A stretch of DNA of 10,403 bases from NCBI GenBank assembly GCA_937899365.1, contig CALBPH010000122.1, forward strand, positions 1 to 10,403, read 5' to 3'. Below, piece after piece: positions 1 to 7,228 of the stretch. This stretch comes from an uncultured Leptolyngbya sp. GTDB lineage: Bacteria > Cyanobacteriota > Cyanobacteriia > Phormidesmidales > Phormidesmidaceae. The position numbers and the translations under genes were made by a program. The notes beneath the pieces were generated by a model that was not told the origin of the DNA, searched no databases, and saw nothing but the letters and a program-made list of their open reading frames with translations. How positions within the stretch are numbered: position 1 is the stretch's first letter; every line of letters starts with the position of its first letter.

Positions 1-952
1 GACGTAGTTGGCGAAACCTTTGAAAAGCTAGTTTACGCAATCCTATCGGTAAATAAGACAAAACCTGACCTAGCTTAGCCTTAGACGATAAAGGTCCCTT
101 GGTGGCAAGTTCCTGAATCAACTGCCGTCCCTGCCTAGACTCCCCTTTTTCAATCAGCCGCATTGCTAGCACCTGTTTCAACCCATTGAGCTTAGAGTGG
201 CGCACAGATTCTAGGCCTGGCCGCTGATCAAAGCAGTAGCTTTCCAAGCAAAAAATCTTGGCAGACAGGAAATGAATATCTTGCTTCAGGCTGGTTTGAC
301 CCCCGTGAAATCGATATTCCATCAAACGCTCAGGGATAAAGTAGCCGGTTTTGCTAGCGGCGGCTAAACGCACCAACAGATCAAAGTCTTCGCAGCCGTC
401 GGCCTCAAATCGCATAAAATCTACCTCCCTCAGGCAGTCGCTGCGAAAGAGGGTGGACCCGACCTGCAAACTCTGGTTGACAAAGGTTTCCTTGAGTAAA
501 TCGTCTATTACGGCTTCAGATAGTCGATCTTTGCCCCACTTGGCCGAGTTGGCGGCTGTGGCGGCTTGATCGCGTTCGTTGCGGGCATTGATCACCCAGT
601 GATCGGTGCAGACAAAGTCTACGTTTGGCTGGGTTTCCATGATGGCCACAGTGCGCTCTAAGAAGGTGGATGTGAGAGCATCATCGTCATCGAACTTGAT
701 GAAATATTTGCCTTGGGCGGCGTCATAGCCTGAGCGCATGTTGCGGCTGCGCTTTATGTTTTGTGGATGGCGGATATAGCGAATGCGCGGATCGTCACAC
801 TGGGCCACCACCTCGGCCGTGTTATCAGGGGAGGCGTCGTCACAGATGAGCAGCTCAAAGTCGTCATAGGTCTGATTAAGGACGCTATTGACGGCGTAGG
901 GCAGGATCTTCGCCCGATTATAAGTAGGGATACAAACGCTAACGTTAGGCAC
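1..952 (-). CDS. Family 2 glycosyltransferase, 3' end beyond the window
   Basis: This is probably an inverting GT-A glycosyltransferase that moves a sugar from a nucleotide-sugar donor to a surface polysaccharide or glycan; the exact substrate cannot be told. A leftward frame is open from a GTG at 952-950 to the window edge, giving 317 codons without a stop. The start is forced: an in-frame TAA lies five codons upstream with no other start between. The protein opens directly with the GT2 first strand (PNVSVCIPTYNR, residues 2-13), followed by LLICDDASPDN (34-44). A DDDD metal-binding run (DXD region) lies at 88-91 in KFDDDDAL, and CEDFDLLVRLA (187-197) carries the acidic pair where the catalytic base of GT2 enzymes sits. 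Family members are about 310-350 residues long, so only a short C-terminal tail is missing. It is divergent from the glycosyltransferase at 1331. Family assignment is firm; the specific role is not. Confidence 0.9.
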   Translation of the reverse strand, partial: MPNVSVCIPTYNRAKILPYAVNSVLNQTYDDFELLICDDASPDNTAEVVAQCDDPRIRYIRHPQNIKRSRNMRSGYDAAQGKYFIKFDDDDALTSTFLERTVAIMETQPNVDFVCTDHWVINARNERDQAATAANSAKWGKDRLSEAVIDDLLKETFVNQSLQVGSTLFRSDCLREVDFMRFEADGCEDFDLLVRLAAASKTGYFIPERLMEYRFHGGQTSLKQDIHFLSAKIFCLESYCFDQRPGLESVRHSKLNGLKQVLAMRLIEKGESRQGRQLIQELATKGPLSSKAKLGQVLSYLPIGLRKLAFQRFRQLR

Positions 953-963
953 AACGAGAAAAT

Positions 964-969
964 TTTATA
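964..969 (-). promoter_or_regulatory. Possible -10 element (TATAAA) just upstream of the leftward glycosyltransferase
   Basis: On the minus strand TATAAA ends 11 bases before the GTG start at 952. No convincing -35 hexamer is seen at the right distance. If it is used, the transcript would begin only about 4-5 bases before the start codon, so it would be nearly leaderless. That fits the absence of any Shine-Dalgarno sequence here. The call is weak. Confidence 0.2.
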
Positions 970-997
970 TACGAGCTAGGGATATGGGGTGGCGTCT

Positions 998-1023
998 GAT
1001 GGTGCCACGCTGGATGGTGCCAC
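998..1023. repeat. 11-base direct repeat, 15-base period
   Basis: The sequence gatggtgccac occurs exactly at 998-1008 and 1013-1023. The two copies are about one and a half helical turns apart, upstream of the leftward glycosyltransferase. They could be tandem protein-binding sites or a chance duplication. Confidence 0.5.
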
Positions 1024-1073
1024 TCAGGGATTAAGTAACCGGTGGTGGACAATAGAGAGCGAGTAAATTTGAT

Positions 1074-1089
1074 CGGCAGACGTCTGTCG
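1074..1089. repeat. 16-base near-perfect palindrome, possible operator
   Basis: cggcagacgtctgtcg is self-complementary except for one position pair (G1076/T1087). Its core cagacgtctg (1077-1086) is a perfect 10-base palindrome. It lies in the divergent promoter region, where a dimeric regulator could control either gene. No known regulator consensus was recognised. Confidence 0.4.
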
Positions 1090-1143
1090 CCTAGTTTACT
1101 GATTCATTACCTACTTGGATGTCAGTGAGGATTACATAAAGAA

Positions 1144-1204
1144 GCCTGACGTTAGATGTATTGACTTTGTTTAAACTGTCAAAATTGATTCAGTTTAATC
1201 AGGC
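1144..1204. repeat. Nested inverted repeats in the divergent region
   Basis: ttaaactg (1171-1178) is the exact reverse complement of cagtttaa (1191-1198), with a 12-base spacer. Outside this, gcctga (1144-1149) is the reverse complement of tcaggc (1199-1204). The right arm is one uninterrupted 14-base block (1191-1204), while the left arm is split by a 21-base insertion (1150-1170). A TTGACT promoter-like hexamer (1161-1166) lies inside that insertion. It could be a regulator site or an RNA stem with a bulge; there is no U-tract, so a terminator is unlikely. Confidence 0.4.
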
Positions 1205-1330
1205 ATTGCCCCTAGATTAGCAAGTCCGGCCAACTGTCTGTTTTCGATCAGAAATGGCCGATGAGCCTATGTTAATTCTCGACGGATTGGTGGCAAAACT
1301 ACCTGTAGATGTCGCTGTAGATTGAGTTGA

Positions 1331-2335
1331 GTGCCGATGCCCCAAGCTTCTATGGTTGCCAACGAAATACCCGCCCAACCGATAACATTTTTCCCAACGG
1401 TTTCGGTGATTGTGCCGATTTACAATGGCGAAACCGATCTGCCCGGGCTGATTGATTGCCTATTGGGGCAGACCTATCCGGCTGAGCGGGTGGAGTATCT
1501 GCTGGTGGATAATGGCAGTTGCGATCGCACCCCCCACATCCTCAAAGATGCCGTCACCCGTGCCCAGACAGCCGGACTCACCCTTAAGCACCTGAGCGAA
1601 ACCCAAATCCAAAGCGCCTATGCCGCCCGCAACACCGGTATCTGCGCTGCAACCGGTGAGATTTTAGCCTTTACCGATGCCGACTGTTATCCAGCCGCCA
1701 CCTGGCTTGAGACCTTAGTTCAAGGCTTTCAAGATAGTCAGGTGGGTTTGTGTGTGGGCGAAGTGACAGCGCTGCCTGCGACTACCTGGCTTGAGCGCTA
1801 TGCCGAGCGTAAAAACATCATGTCCCAGCAGGACACCCTGGCCCACCCGTTTTGTCCCTATGGTCAAACCGCCAACATTGCCGTTCGGGCCTGTGCCTTT
1901 GAAAAAATAGGACTCTTTCGCCCCCACATGACCACAGGGGGGGATGCTGATATCTGCTGGCGGCTACAGCGAGATGGGGGCTGGCAGCTGCACTATGCCG
2001 AGGCTGCCACCGTGCAGCACCATCACCGTACGTCCTTTAAAGAACTCTATAAACAGTGGTATCGCTATGGGCGATCAAACCGCTATTTGCATCAAATCCA
2101 TGGCATTAAGCTAACCCGTCCCCTCATGCCCCATGAGATCCGCTATTCCCTTGCCCGCTGGCTGGTAAAGGAACTCCCCGCTGGATTTATCAAGGTGCTT
2201 ACGGGCAAAGCTGAGCTGATCGAGTTAGCCATGACGCCGGTGGGGCTTTACTGCTTTCGCGCCCGTACCCTAGGCCAGCGAGAATCAAGACTTCCAGAAA
2301 ACGCCGATGAAATTGCCTGGCTAGAAAAGGACTAG
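1331..2335 (+). CDS. Family 2 glycosyltransferase
   Basis: This is a probable GT-A fold sugar transferase acting at the cytoplasmic side of the membrane in surface-polysaccharide synthesis. It has 334 codons from the GTG at 1331. An ATG two codons later (1337) is an equally plausible start, and neither has a clear ribosome-binding site. VSVIVPIYN (24-32) is the first strand of the GT2 fold and LLVDNGSCDRT (57-67) the nucleotide-binding segment. AARNTGI (98-104) and FTDADC (114-119) follow, with DAD as the metal-binding DXD. GGDADICWRL (203-212) carries the acidic catalytic-base region. HYAEAATVQHHHR (221-233) and KQWYRYGRSNRYL (241-253) fit the acceptor-side part of the family. No membrane segment is obvious. 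It starts a rightward three-gene run, with the next gene 77 bases on if the ATG at 2413 is used. The sugar and acceptor are unknown. Confidence 0.92.
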   Translation: MPMPQASMVANEIPAQPITFFPTVSVIVPIYNGETDLPGLIDCLLGQTYPAERVEYLLVDNGSCDRTPHILKDAVTRAQTAGLTLKHLSETQIQSAYAARNTGICAATGEILAFTDADCYPAATWLETLVQGFQDSQVGLCVGEVTALPATTWLERYAERKNIMSQQDTLAHPFCPYGQTANIAVRACAFEKIGLFRPHMTTGGDADICWRLQRDGGWQLHYAEAATVQHHHRTSFKELYKQWYRYGRSNRYLHQIHGIKLTRPLMPHEIRYSLARWLVKELPAGFIKVLTGKAELIELAMTPVGLYCFRARTLGQRESRLPENADEIAWLEKD

Positions 2336-2412
2336 GCTGCGATTTTTACTGCCGCTGGTTCACTCTCTTGCCTCACGTTTCTGGCCACATCACATTTACG
2401 ACTCCCCCTCCC

Positions 2413-3633
2413 ATGCGTCTGCTTGTTCTTTCCCTCAATACCTTTCCCTATCCACCCAGCCATGGGGCTGCTGAGGTGCGTACGTTTAACCTACTCAGGC
2501 AGATTGGACCGCTCCACGACATCACATTGGTGGCGCATCAAACCCCCAACGCCACTGAGGCTAATGTCCAAACATTGAAAAAATGGGTAAAGGAGATCAA
2601 GCTCTTTCCCCTGCCTGATAAAAAAGATCCTCAAGATCGCAATCCTCTAAAGCAGGCGTTGCGTTTAGCGCAGTTTGTTATCACCGGCACACCGCCCAGT
2701 GTGACCTTCCGGTTTTCACCGGAGGTTTATACCTGGGTGACACAGCAGGCGACGACTGGAAACTACGATGCTGTGATCTGTGAACACGGTGTTAATGAGA
2801 TGTACGTGCATCCCCAGCTGTGTCAACAGATAAAAACCGTGGCCGATATCCATAGCTCTGTCTATGGCTGGGTGTTTGACCATCTAGAGGCCGGTGCCTC
2901 AGAAAATCCCCTGCGCGATCGGCTGTACCTGCCCCTGTTGGCCCGCTATGAAAAGCGATATTGTGCCAAATTTACCCACCTTGTTGCGACGACGCCGGAC
3001 GATCGGGCCCATCTACAGCGGCTAGTGCCCGATGCCAACATCACCATCGTGTCCACGGGGGTGGATCTAGAAACCTCCCCCTATCGCTCCCATGACCCCG
3101 GTGGTCAATCCCTCATTTTTATTGGGGCGATGGATTCGTCCCACAATATTGATGCGGCCTGCTACCTGGCGCGGGAGATCTTTCCCCTGGTGAAGCAGCG
3201 CTATCCCGAAGCGACATTGAGTTTGGTGGGCACCCGCCCTGTGCCCGCTGTAAAGGAGTTGGATAGCCTGCCTGGGGTGACCGTTACCGGGCGGGTGCCG
3301 TCGATTACGGATTGTTTGCAGGGGTCAACCATTAGTGTGGTGCCGCTGCGGGCGGGGCTGGGTATTAAAACCAAAACCCTGGAGTCCATGGCGGTAGGGG
3401 TGCCGGTGGTGGCTAGCGATCGTGGCCTTGAGGGGATGGAGGTGGATATTGAGGGGGTGCCTCTGCGGGAACTGCGGGCCAATCAACCTGAAGAGTATGT
3501 AAAGGCAATTAGTCAGTTGTTTGAAGATGTGGCCCTCCGGCAGCAGCTATCCGAAAATGCTCGTCAGATGATTGAAGCTGAATTTACTTGGGAGCACCTC
3601 GGTCAACGTTACGAGCAGGTGCTATCCTCCTAG
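2413..3633 (+). CDS. Family 4 glycosyltransferase (GT-B fold, PEP-CTERM/EpsH-like subgroup)
   Basis: This is a probable retaining GT-B sugar transferase for exopolysaccharide or another surface glycan. I chose the ATG at 2413 (406 residues) because MRLLVLSLNTFPYPPSHGAA is the normal GT4 N-terminus, a first strand followed by a glycine-containing loop. The frame is open further upstream to a TTG at 2368, which would add 15 proline-rich residues unlike the family. Neither start has a Shine-Dalgarno sequence. The C-terminal Rossmann half runs from about residue 210 to 390. It contains IFIGAMDSSHNIDAACYL (235-252), VTGRVPSITD (291-300) and LGIKTKTLESMAVGVPVVAS (316-335). The GxKTKxLE form keeps the second glutamate (E324) of the GT4 EX7E motif, but the first is not glutamate. 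Resemblance is to the sugar transferases linked with PEP-CTERM/EpsH exopolysaccharide loci (family knowledge, not tested here). The next gene starts 39 bases on. Confidence 0.9.
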   Translation: MRLLVLSLNTFPYPPSHGAAEVRTFNLLRQIGPLHDITLVAHQTPNATEANVQTLKKWVKEIKLFPLPDKKDPQDRNPLKQALRLAQFVITGTPPSVTFRFSPEVYTWVTQQATTGNYDAVICEHGVNEMYVHPQLCQQIKTVADIHSSVYGWVFDHLEAGASENPLRDRLYLPLLARYEKRYCAKFTHLVATTPDDRAHLQRLVPDANITIVSTGVDLETSPYRSHDPGGQSLIFIGAMDSSHNIDAACYLAREIFPLVKQRYPEATLSLVGTRPVPAVKELDSLPGVTVTGRVPSITDCLQGSTISVVPLRAGLGIKTKTLESMAVGVPVVASDRGLEGMEVDIEGVPLRELRANQPEEYVKAISQLFEDVALRQQLSENARQMIEAEFTWEHLGQRYEQVLSS

Positions 3634-3672
3634 GCAAACCGCACTGCCGGTCCTCGCGCAGCAAACATTTCC

Positions 3673-5886
3673 ATGGGTCTGAGCAAATCAAAGTCAGCCA
3701 CACCCCAGGTAAAACTCTTGGTGAGTCCAGCGTCAGCACGGATTCCCTGGCCGTTGCTGAGCTGGTTAGCCTTGGGGGGTGGGGTCGCCTTTGTGGTGGC
3801 GGTGCTCCTGTCGGGGGCCAGGCTGATTGTTGATCCCTATAGTCCCAACTGGTTAAAGACCGCATTTCCTGGGCTAGTCAATAGTTTTGAGGCGGCTCCC
3901 CAGACCGCAGATGAAATTCAAGCGGAGATGCGATCGCAAGGTATTACCGCCGGTCAACCCATTGCCTGGCCCCAAGCCGATCGGCCCCAAGCCTGGTTTT
4001 ACCCCATTCTAAAAAACGACGGCCGCTCCATCGAAGAACTTTGGGTCTATCGTGTGCAGGGCGATCGGCGACAGCGTGTAGAGCAAGTGGCGATTCGTCC
4101 CCTAAAAGAATCGTTTATTACCACACCCCTGGTGGGCACCGCTTCCCAGGTGGCAAGCGTAGACAGTAACGCCACCCTAGCGTCGGTCAAGCTGATGCCG
4201 GCAACGAATGGACCCTGGCTGCTATTAGAGGGGCAGCGTCGCTATGGCAACACCGTCATGCGCTACGGTCAGATTTTGAGCTACCAGCCGCGCACCCAGC
4301 GGATGCATCGATTACTTAACTGGTCGAGTCCGGCGGGGCAGCCGCCCCAGTGGCAAACCGGCTCAGAGCAACTGCTGATTGATCAAACTGTTGGGTTACG
4401 GCCTAGCTTTTTGCTCTATCAGCTCATTCCCAACGATCCACCCCAGCTACAGGAAGTATCGCTGTACCGGTCGGTCTATGGGGCAGACCTGGGCACATCC
4501 CTCTATGAAAAAGCCCTAAAGCTAGCCCAGGGTGCCGTGTGGTCCCATAGTCTGCAAATGATGCAGTCGGCTAAGGCCGAATTGGGGGCAGACTGGTCCG
4601 CCGCCGCCCAAACCCAGTTGGATTTAATTGGGTTACATGCTGAACGCACTAAGGCCCAAACTGAGCAGACCTGGTCGAGTCAGCAGCAGCACATTTTGAC
4701 CTACCTAATCGATGGTCAGTGGGGCAAGGCCCTGGCGATTTTGGAAGATAAGCCAGAGATTTATGACTCGACTCTGCAACGACTAGCGCGAGATTTTGAT
4801 GCCCTTTGGCGGGCGGTGACCATACACCTACAGGTGCACCCTGAGGATGTGCCCACCCAGGTATGGGGGGCGTTACTGGTGACGGCACGTCAGTCACCAG
4901 AGGCGGGGGAGGACTGGCTAACAAAAAAAACGGGTTCAAAGACAACCCTGGAACGGCTACAGGCGGTGGGTCGCAGTCCGCTAGAGCTGGCCTCGGGTGA
5001 CACTGTTGGCGGTATTGGCGGTAGTGACGCTGTTGGTGAGACAGCTGATGGGACGTCTGCTAGTGCATCGGCGCTGCCCGCAACTACCAATGCGGGACGC
5101 TACTTGAGCCTGGTGGGCCAGGCCAGGGCAATGACGGCACCCGATGGGGGGTGGTTGCGATCGCAAACCCTACCCACCCTAGTACCTGGCCAAACGTGGT
5201 ATCACATCGACGTTCAACTGCTCCAGGACAGCTCCGGTTGGGGATTGCCGCCGACTGTGACCGCCGCTAATTTCTGGGCCAACTCCCTATCCCTACGTCG
5301 TCAGCTGCAACTCTTTAGCGGCAATTACCCCGTTGCTGGGCTGGCCGTGCACGGTGTGAAAACCACCAATTCTGGCCTAGCTTTATTAGCCATTGGCCCA
5401 GAGGTCGAAGCCCCTGTCCTAGTGGCTACCGGTCATAGTCTGCAGTGGTTGTCCACAATGCCGTGGCAAACCGCGCCTATCTCCCCTGTGGTTGGTACAC
5501 CGGCTGAGGGCAATAACCCTGCGACACCGGCTGAAATAGCGAATGATGCTGTGACAGGGCCGATTAGCTCAATGGCCAATACCATTGGCGCTCAGCTCAG
5601 CCTGACCCCTGGGCAAATGGCTCAGCTCTATCCTTATTTGCAACATGCCAGCCTCGATCTCACTGGAGATCCAACCGCAGAGCAGCTGTTTCACCTGGGC
5701 GCTAATTTGCCCCCAGAGTTAGCCATATCCCCAGGTAAAACCATCATATTTTCTGGCAATGGCGAACTGCTCTACAGTGATGTCGGCCAGCCACAGTCAC
5801 TACTGGCCCTGACACCCAAGAGCGCCGAACGTCCGGCAACGCTGCTGATAGAGCAGGCAGATCGTTACACTCTGATGGGATTATGA
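3673..5886 (+). CDS. Unrecognised 737-residue single-pass membrane protein
   Basis: I do not recognise this protein. A short polar N-terminus precedes one hydrophobic segment (about 27-53, WPLLSWLALGGG onward), followed by DPYSPNW. With lysines before the segment, the long C-terminal part is probably extracytoplasmic. Residues 75-270 look beta-rich with tryptophans. Residues about 275-415 are helical and resemble TPR-like hairpins (LYEKALKLAQGAVWSHSLQ; then WGKALAILEDK). A Gly/Ser/Thr/Ala linker (440-475) leads to a second mixed region (476-600), another Pro/Ala/Asn linker (600-630) and a C-terminal domain (640-737) ending RYTLMGL. No enzyme motif is visible. It lies 39 bases after the family 4 glycosyltransferase, probably in the same transcript, so a part in glycan assembly, export or envelope attachment is inferred from context. 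Its last 22 bases overlap the opposing EAL gene. The frame is long, continuous and far richer in coding signs than the alternatives, so the gene itself is secure. Confidence 0.88.
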   Translation: MGLSKSKSATPQVKLLVSPASARIPWPLLSWLALGGGVAFVVAVLLSGARLIVDPYSPNWLKTAFPGLVNSFEAAPQTADEIQAEMRSQGITAGQPIAWPQADRPQAWFYPILKNDGRSIEELWVYRVQGDRRQRVEQVAIRPLKESFITTPLVGTASQVASVDSNATLASVKLMPATNGPWLLLEGQRRYGNTVMRYGQILSYQPRTQRMHRLLNWSSPAGQPPQWQTGSEQLLIDQTVGLRPSFLLYQLIPNDPPQLQEVSLYRSVYGADLGTSLYEKALKLAQGAVWSHSLQMMQSAKAELGADWSAAAQTQLDLIGLHAERTKAQTEQTWSSQQQHILTYLIDGQWGKALAILEDKPEIYDSTLQRLARDFDALWRAVTIHLQVHPEDVPTQVWGALLVTARQSPEAGEDWLTKKTGSKTTLERLQAVGRSPLELASGDTVGGIGGSDAVGETADGTSASASALPATTNAGRYLSLVGQARAMTAPDGGWLRSQTLPTLVPGQTWYHIDVQLLQDSSGWGLPPTVTAANFWANSLSLRRQLQLFSGNYPVAGLAVHGVKTTNSGLALLAIGPEVEAPVLVATGHSLQWLSTMPWQTAPISPVVGTPAEGNNPATPAEIANDAVTGPISSMANTIGAQLSLTPGQMAQLYPYLQHASLDLTGDPTAEQLFHLGANLPPELAISPGKTIIFSGNGELLYSDVGQPQSLLALTPKSAERPATLLIEQADRYTLMGL
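4997..5038 (+). repeat. 27-base-period imperfect tandem repeat in a protein linker
   Basis: gtgacactgttggcg (4997-5011) and gtgacgctgttggtg (5024-5038) match at 13 of 15 bases and lie 27 bases (nine codons) apart. They encode the glycine-rich linker GDTVGGIGG / SDAVGETAD of the 737-residue membrane protein. This looks like a short tandem duplication that lengthened a flexible linker. Confidence 0.5.
5497..5534 (+). repeat. Second 27-base-period repeat in the same gene
   Basis: acaccggctga occurs exactly at 5497-5507 and 5524-5534, again 27 bases apart. The peptide is TPAEGNNPA followed by TPAEIANDA. It falls in the second disordered-looking linker of the 737-residue protein, at the same nine-codon period as the repeat at 4997. 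Confidence 0.5.
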
Positions 5887-7085
5887 GCCGCTTCCTGGAT
5901 AAGTAACTGCTGCACCTCGGCAAAGGGCAGTGCTTTCCCAAACAAATAGCCTTGGCCGATGTCACAGCCAGAGCGCTGTAGGACGTCTAGTTGCTCTTGG
6001 GTTTCAATGCCTTCTACCACCGTTTGCATCCCGAGACCATGGGCCATGGCCAACATGCTTTCCAAAAGCACCTGGGTCCGCTGGTTGGTAATAATTTCCT
6101 GGACAAACGCCCGGTCAATTTTAAAGCCGTCTACCTCAAACCGAGTTAGATAGTTGAGGCTAGAGAACCCGGTGCCAAAATCATCTAGGGCAATGTGGAA
6201 CCCGGCCTGACGACAGCGCTGCAACGTTTCTAGCGCCACCGGATCTTCCATAAAGACCCGTTCAGTGACTTCAAGCTTAATTTGGGCCGGTTTGAGCCGG
6301 TTCTGGTCAATGACCGTTTGTAAATTGGTCAAGAAATCATCTTCAGCTAGCTGCCGAGGCGCAACATTAATGCTGATAAAGAGCGGTCTGTCGGGGCAGA
6401 GAGCCTGGAACTGGACTAAATCGCGGCAGGATTGTTGGATTGTCTGCTGGCCAATGGGGATGATTAAGGACGTTTCTTCGGCAATGCTGGTAAATTCCCC
6501 CGGTGACACATGGCCCCGAGTGGGGCTAAACCATCGGATTAAGGCTTCAAAACCCAGAATTTGTCGGGTTTGAATGTTGACCAATGGCTGATAGTGGGGG
6601 CGGAGTTGATTATTGGTGAGGGCTGCCTGTAACTCCGACTCAAGGCGCATTTTATCTAGCACCTTGTCATTGTCTTCTGACGGTGATTCGGCTTGAAGCC
6701 CGGTGGCAATGTTCGACTTGGTGGATGAGGCGATTTGAGGCGTGCTCCGGATCCGATGGAGCAACGTATTTACCAAGAGCTGTACCACGGGATCTGCGTC
6801 CTGGACCCGTTCCGAAATTTGTCGACTAGAAATGGCAACACAGACGGTTTCTTCTAGGGCTTTGGCCGATGCTGAGCGCGGCGCCGTATCCATCACGGCC
6901 ATTTCACCCAGGACATCGCCACTGGTGAGTATGCGTAAAGGAAATGGTTGACCATCGACGCTGACGGCAACCTCTACACTTCCTGACTCAATGATATAGG
7001 CCGAATCTCCAGGGTCTCCCTCAGAGAAAATCGTCTCACCCATCTGAAAGTGCTTAAGCGCCGAGGTAGAACTCCAGTTAGACAT
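5865..7085 (-). CDS. Cyclic-nucleotide-binding domain fused to a c-di-GMP phosphodiesterase (EAL) domain
   Basis: This is a predicted cytoplasmic enzyme that cleaves cyclic di-GMP to pGpG, under control of a bound ligand. It has 406 residues. Residues about 8-113 form a cNMP-binding domain: HFQMGETIFSEGDPGDSAYII, then LGEMAVMDTAPRSASA (59-74). The latter is the phosphate-binding cassette, with E61 (ribose contact) and R70 (phosphate contact) both kept. A linker (114-147) joins it to the EAL domain (150-397). All expected catalytic residues are present: E180 in FEALIRW, N240 in SIN, E272 in LEVTE, D301-D302 in DDFGTG, K322 in FKID, E358 in VVEGIET and Q378 in GQGY. Activity is therefore expected. 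There is no GGDEF domain or membrane segment. The ATG at 7085 lacks a strong Shine-Dalgarno. The 3' end overlaps the opposing 737-residue gene by 22 bases. Lowering c-di-GMP usually favours motility over matrix production, which suits the nearby glycan genes, though a direct link is inference. Confidence 0.94.
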   Translation of the reverse strand: MSNWSSTSALKHFQMGETIFSEGDPGDSAYIIESGSVEVAVSVDGQPFPLRILTSGDVLGEMAVMDTAPRSASAKALEETVCVAISSRQISERVQDADPVVQLLVNTLLHRIRSTPQIASSTKSNIATGLQAESPSEDNDKVLDKMRLESELQAALTNNQLRPHYQPLVNIQTRQILGFEALIRWFSPTRGHVSPGEFTSIAEETSLIIPIGQQTIQQSCRDLVQFQALCPDRPLFISINVAPRQLAEDDFLTNLQTVIDQNRLKPAQIKLEVTERVFMEDPVALETLQRCRQAGFHIALDDFGTGFSSLNYLTRFEVDGFKIDRAFVQEIITNQRTQVLLESMLAMAHGLGMQTVVEGIETQEQLDVLQRSGCDIGQGYLFGKALPFAEVQQLLIQEAAHNPIRV

Positions 7086-7118
7086 TGGTGTCTTTACCCA
7101 GTGAACGACAAAAAATAG

Positions 7119-7148
7119 CTAGTAAAAATCACGGGGATGCACAGTCAA
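7119..7148 (-). promoter_or_regulatory. Possible promoter of the cNMP-EAL gene
   Basis: On the minus strand TTGACT (7148-7143) is followed after 18 bases by TACTAG (7124-7119), a weak -10. It lies 34 bases before the ATG at 7085, inside the 154-base gap after truB. The -35 is close to consensus and the -10 is poor, so this is tentative. No CRP-type TGTGA-N6-TCACA site is visible nearby. Confidence 0.3.
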
Positions 7149-7228
7149 AAGACACATCTAATCCTAATTTGGTTTCCTTGTTATCTACATGTTCTACTTA
7201 ACGACTACGGACAATTACTGAGGTTTGG

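Larger units (their letters stand above)
953..1330. other. Divergent intergenic region between two glycosyltransferase genes
   Basis: These 378 bases separate two divergent glycosyltransferase genes and hold no credible open frame. The region should contain the promoters for both. Visible structure includes an 11-base direct repeat gatggtgccac (998-1008 and 1013-1023), a near-perfect 16-base palindrome (1074-1089), nested inverted repeats between 1144 and 1204, and a direct repeat ctgtagat (1303-1310 and 1315-1322) just before the rightward gene. The middle, about 1100-1260, is more AT-rich than the flanking genes. A TTGACT at 1161-1166 could be a -35 box for the rightward gene, but the hexamer 17 bases on (attgat, 1184-1189) is a poor -10. 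No intrinsic terminator is seen. Confidence 0.6.

Noticed and set aside
761..979. Rightward open frame opposite the leftward glycosyltransferase
   Set aside because: The opposite strand encodes clear GT2 motifs over the same bases; this frame shows no family features.
2368..2412. TTG start for the family 4 glycosyltransferase
   Set aside because: It would add 15 residues that do not fit the family N-terminus, and it has no ribosome-binding site. The ATG at 2413 begins exactly at the first strand.
3201..3482. Leftward open frame inside the family 4 glycosyltransferase
   Set aside because: It is antisense to the conserved C-terminal Rossmann part of the glycosyltransferase and is rich in Arg, Ser and Thr, as expected of a shadow.
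3588..3833. Rightward open frame of 81 codons overlapping the end of the family 4 glycosyltransferase and the start of the 737-residue gene
   Set aside because: It is out of frame with both well-supported genes, begins inside the glycosyltransferase and has low-complexity Gly-rich content, so it is a shadow frame.
5865..5960. Bidirectional terminator between the convergent genes
   Set aside because: The stop codons overlap and no GC-rich stem followed by a T tract could be found on either strand here.
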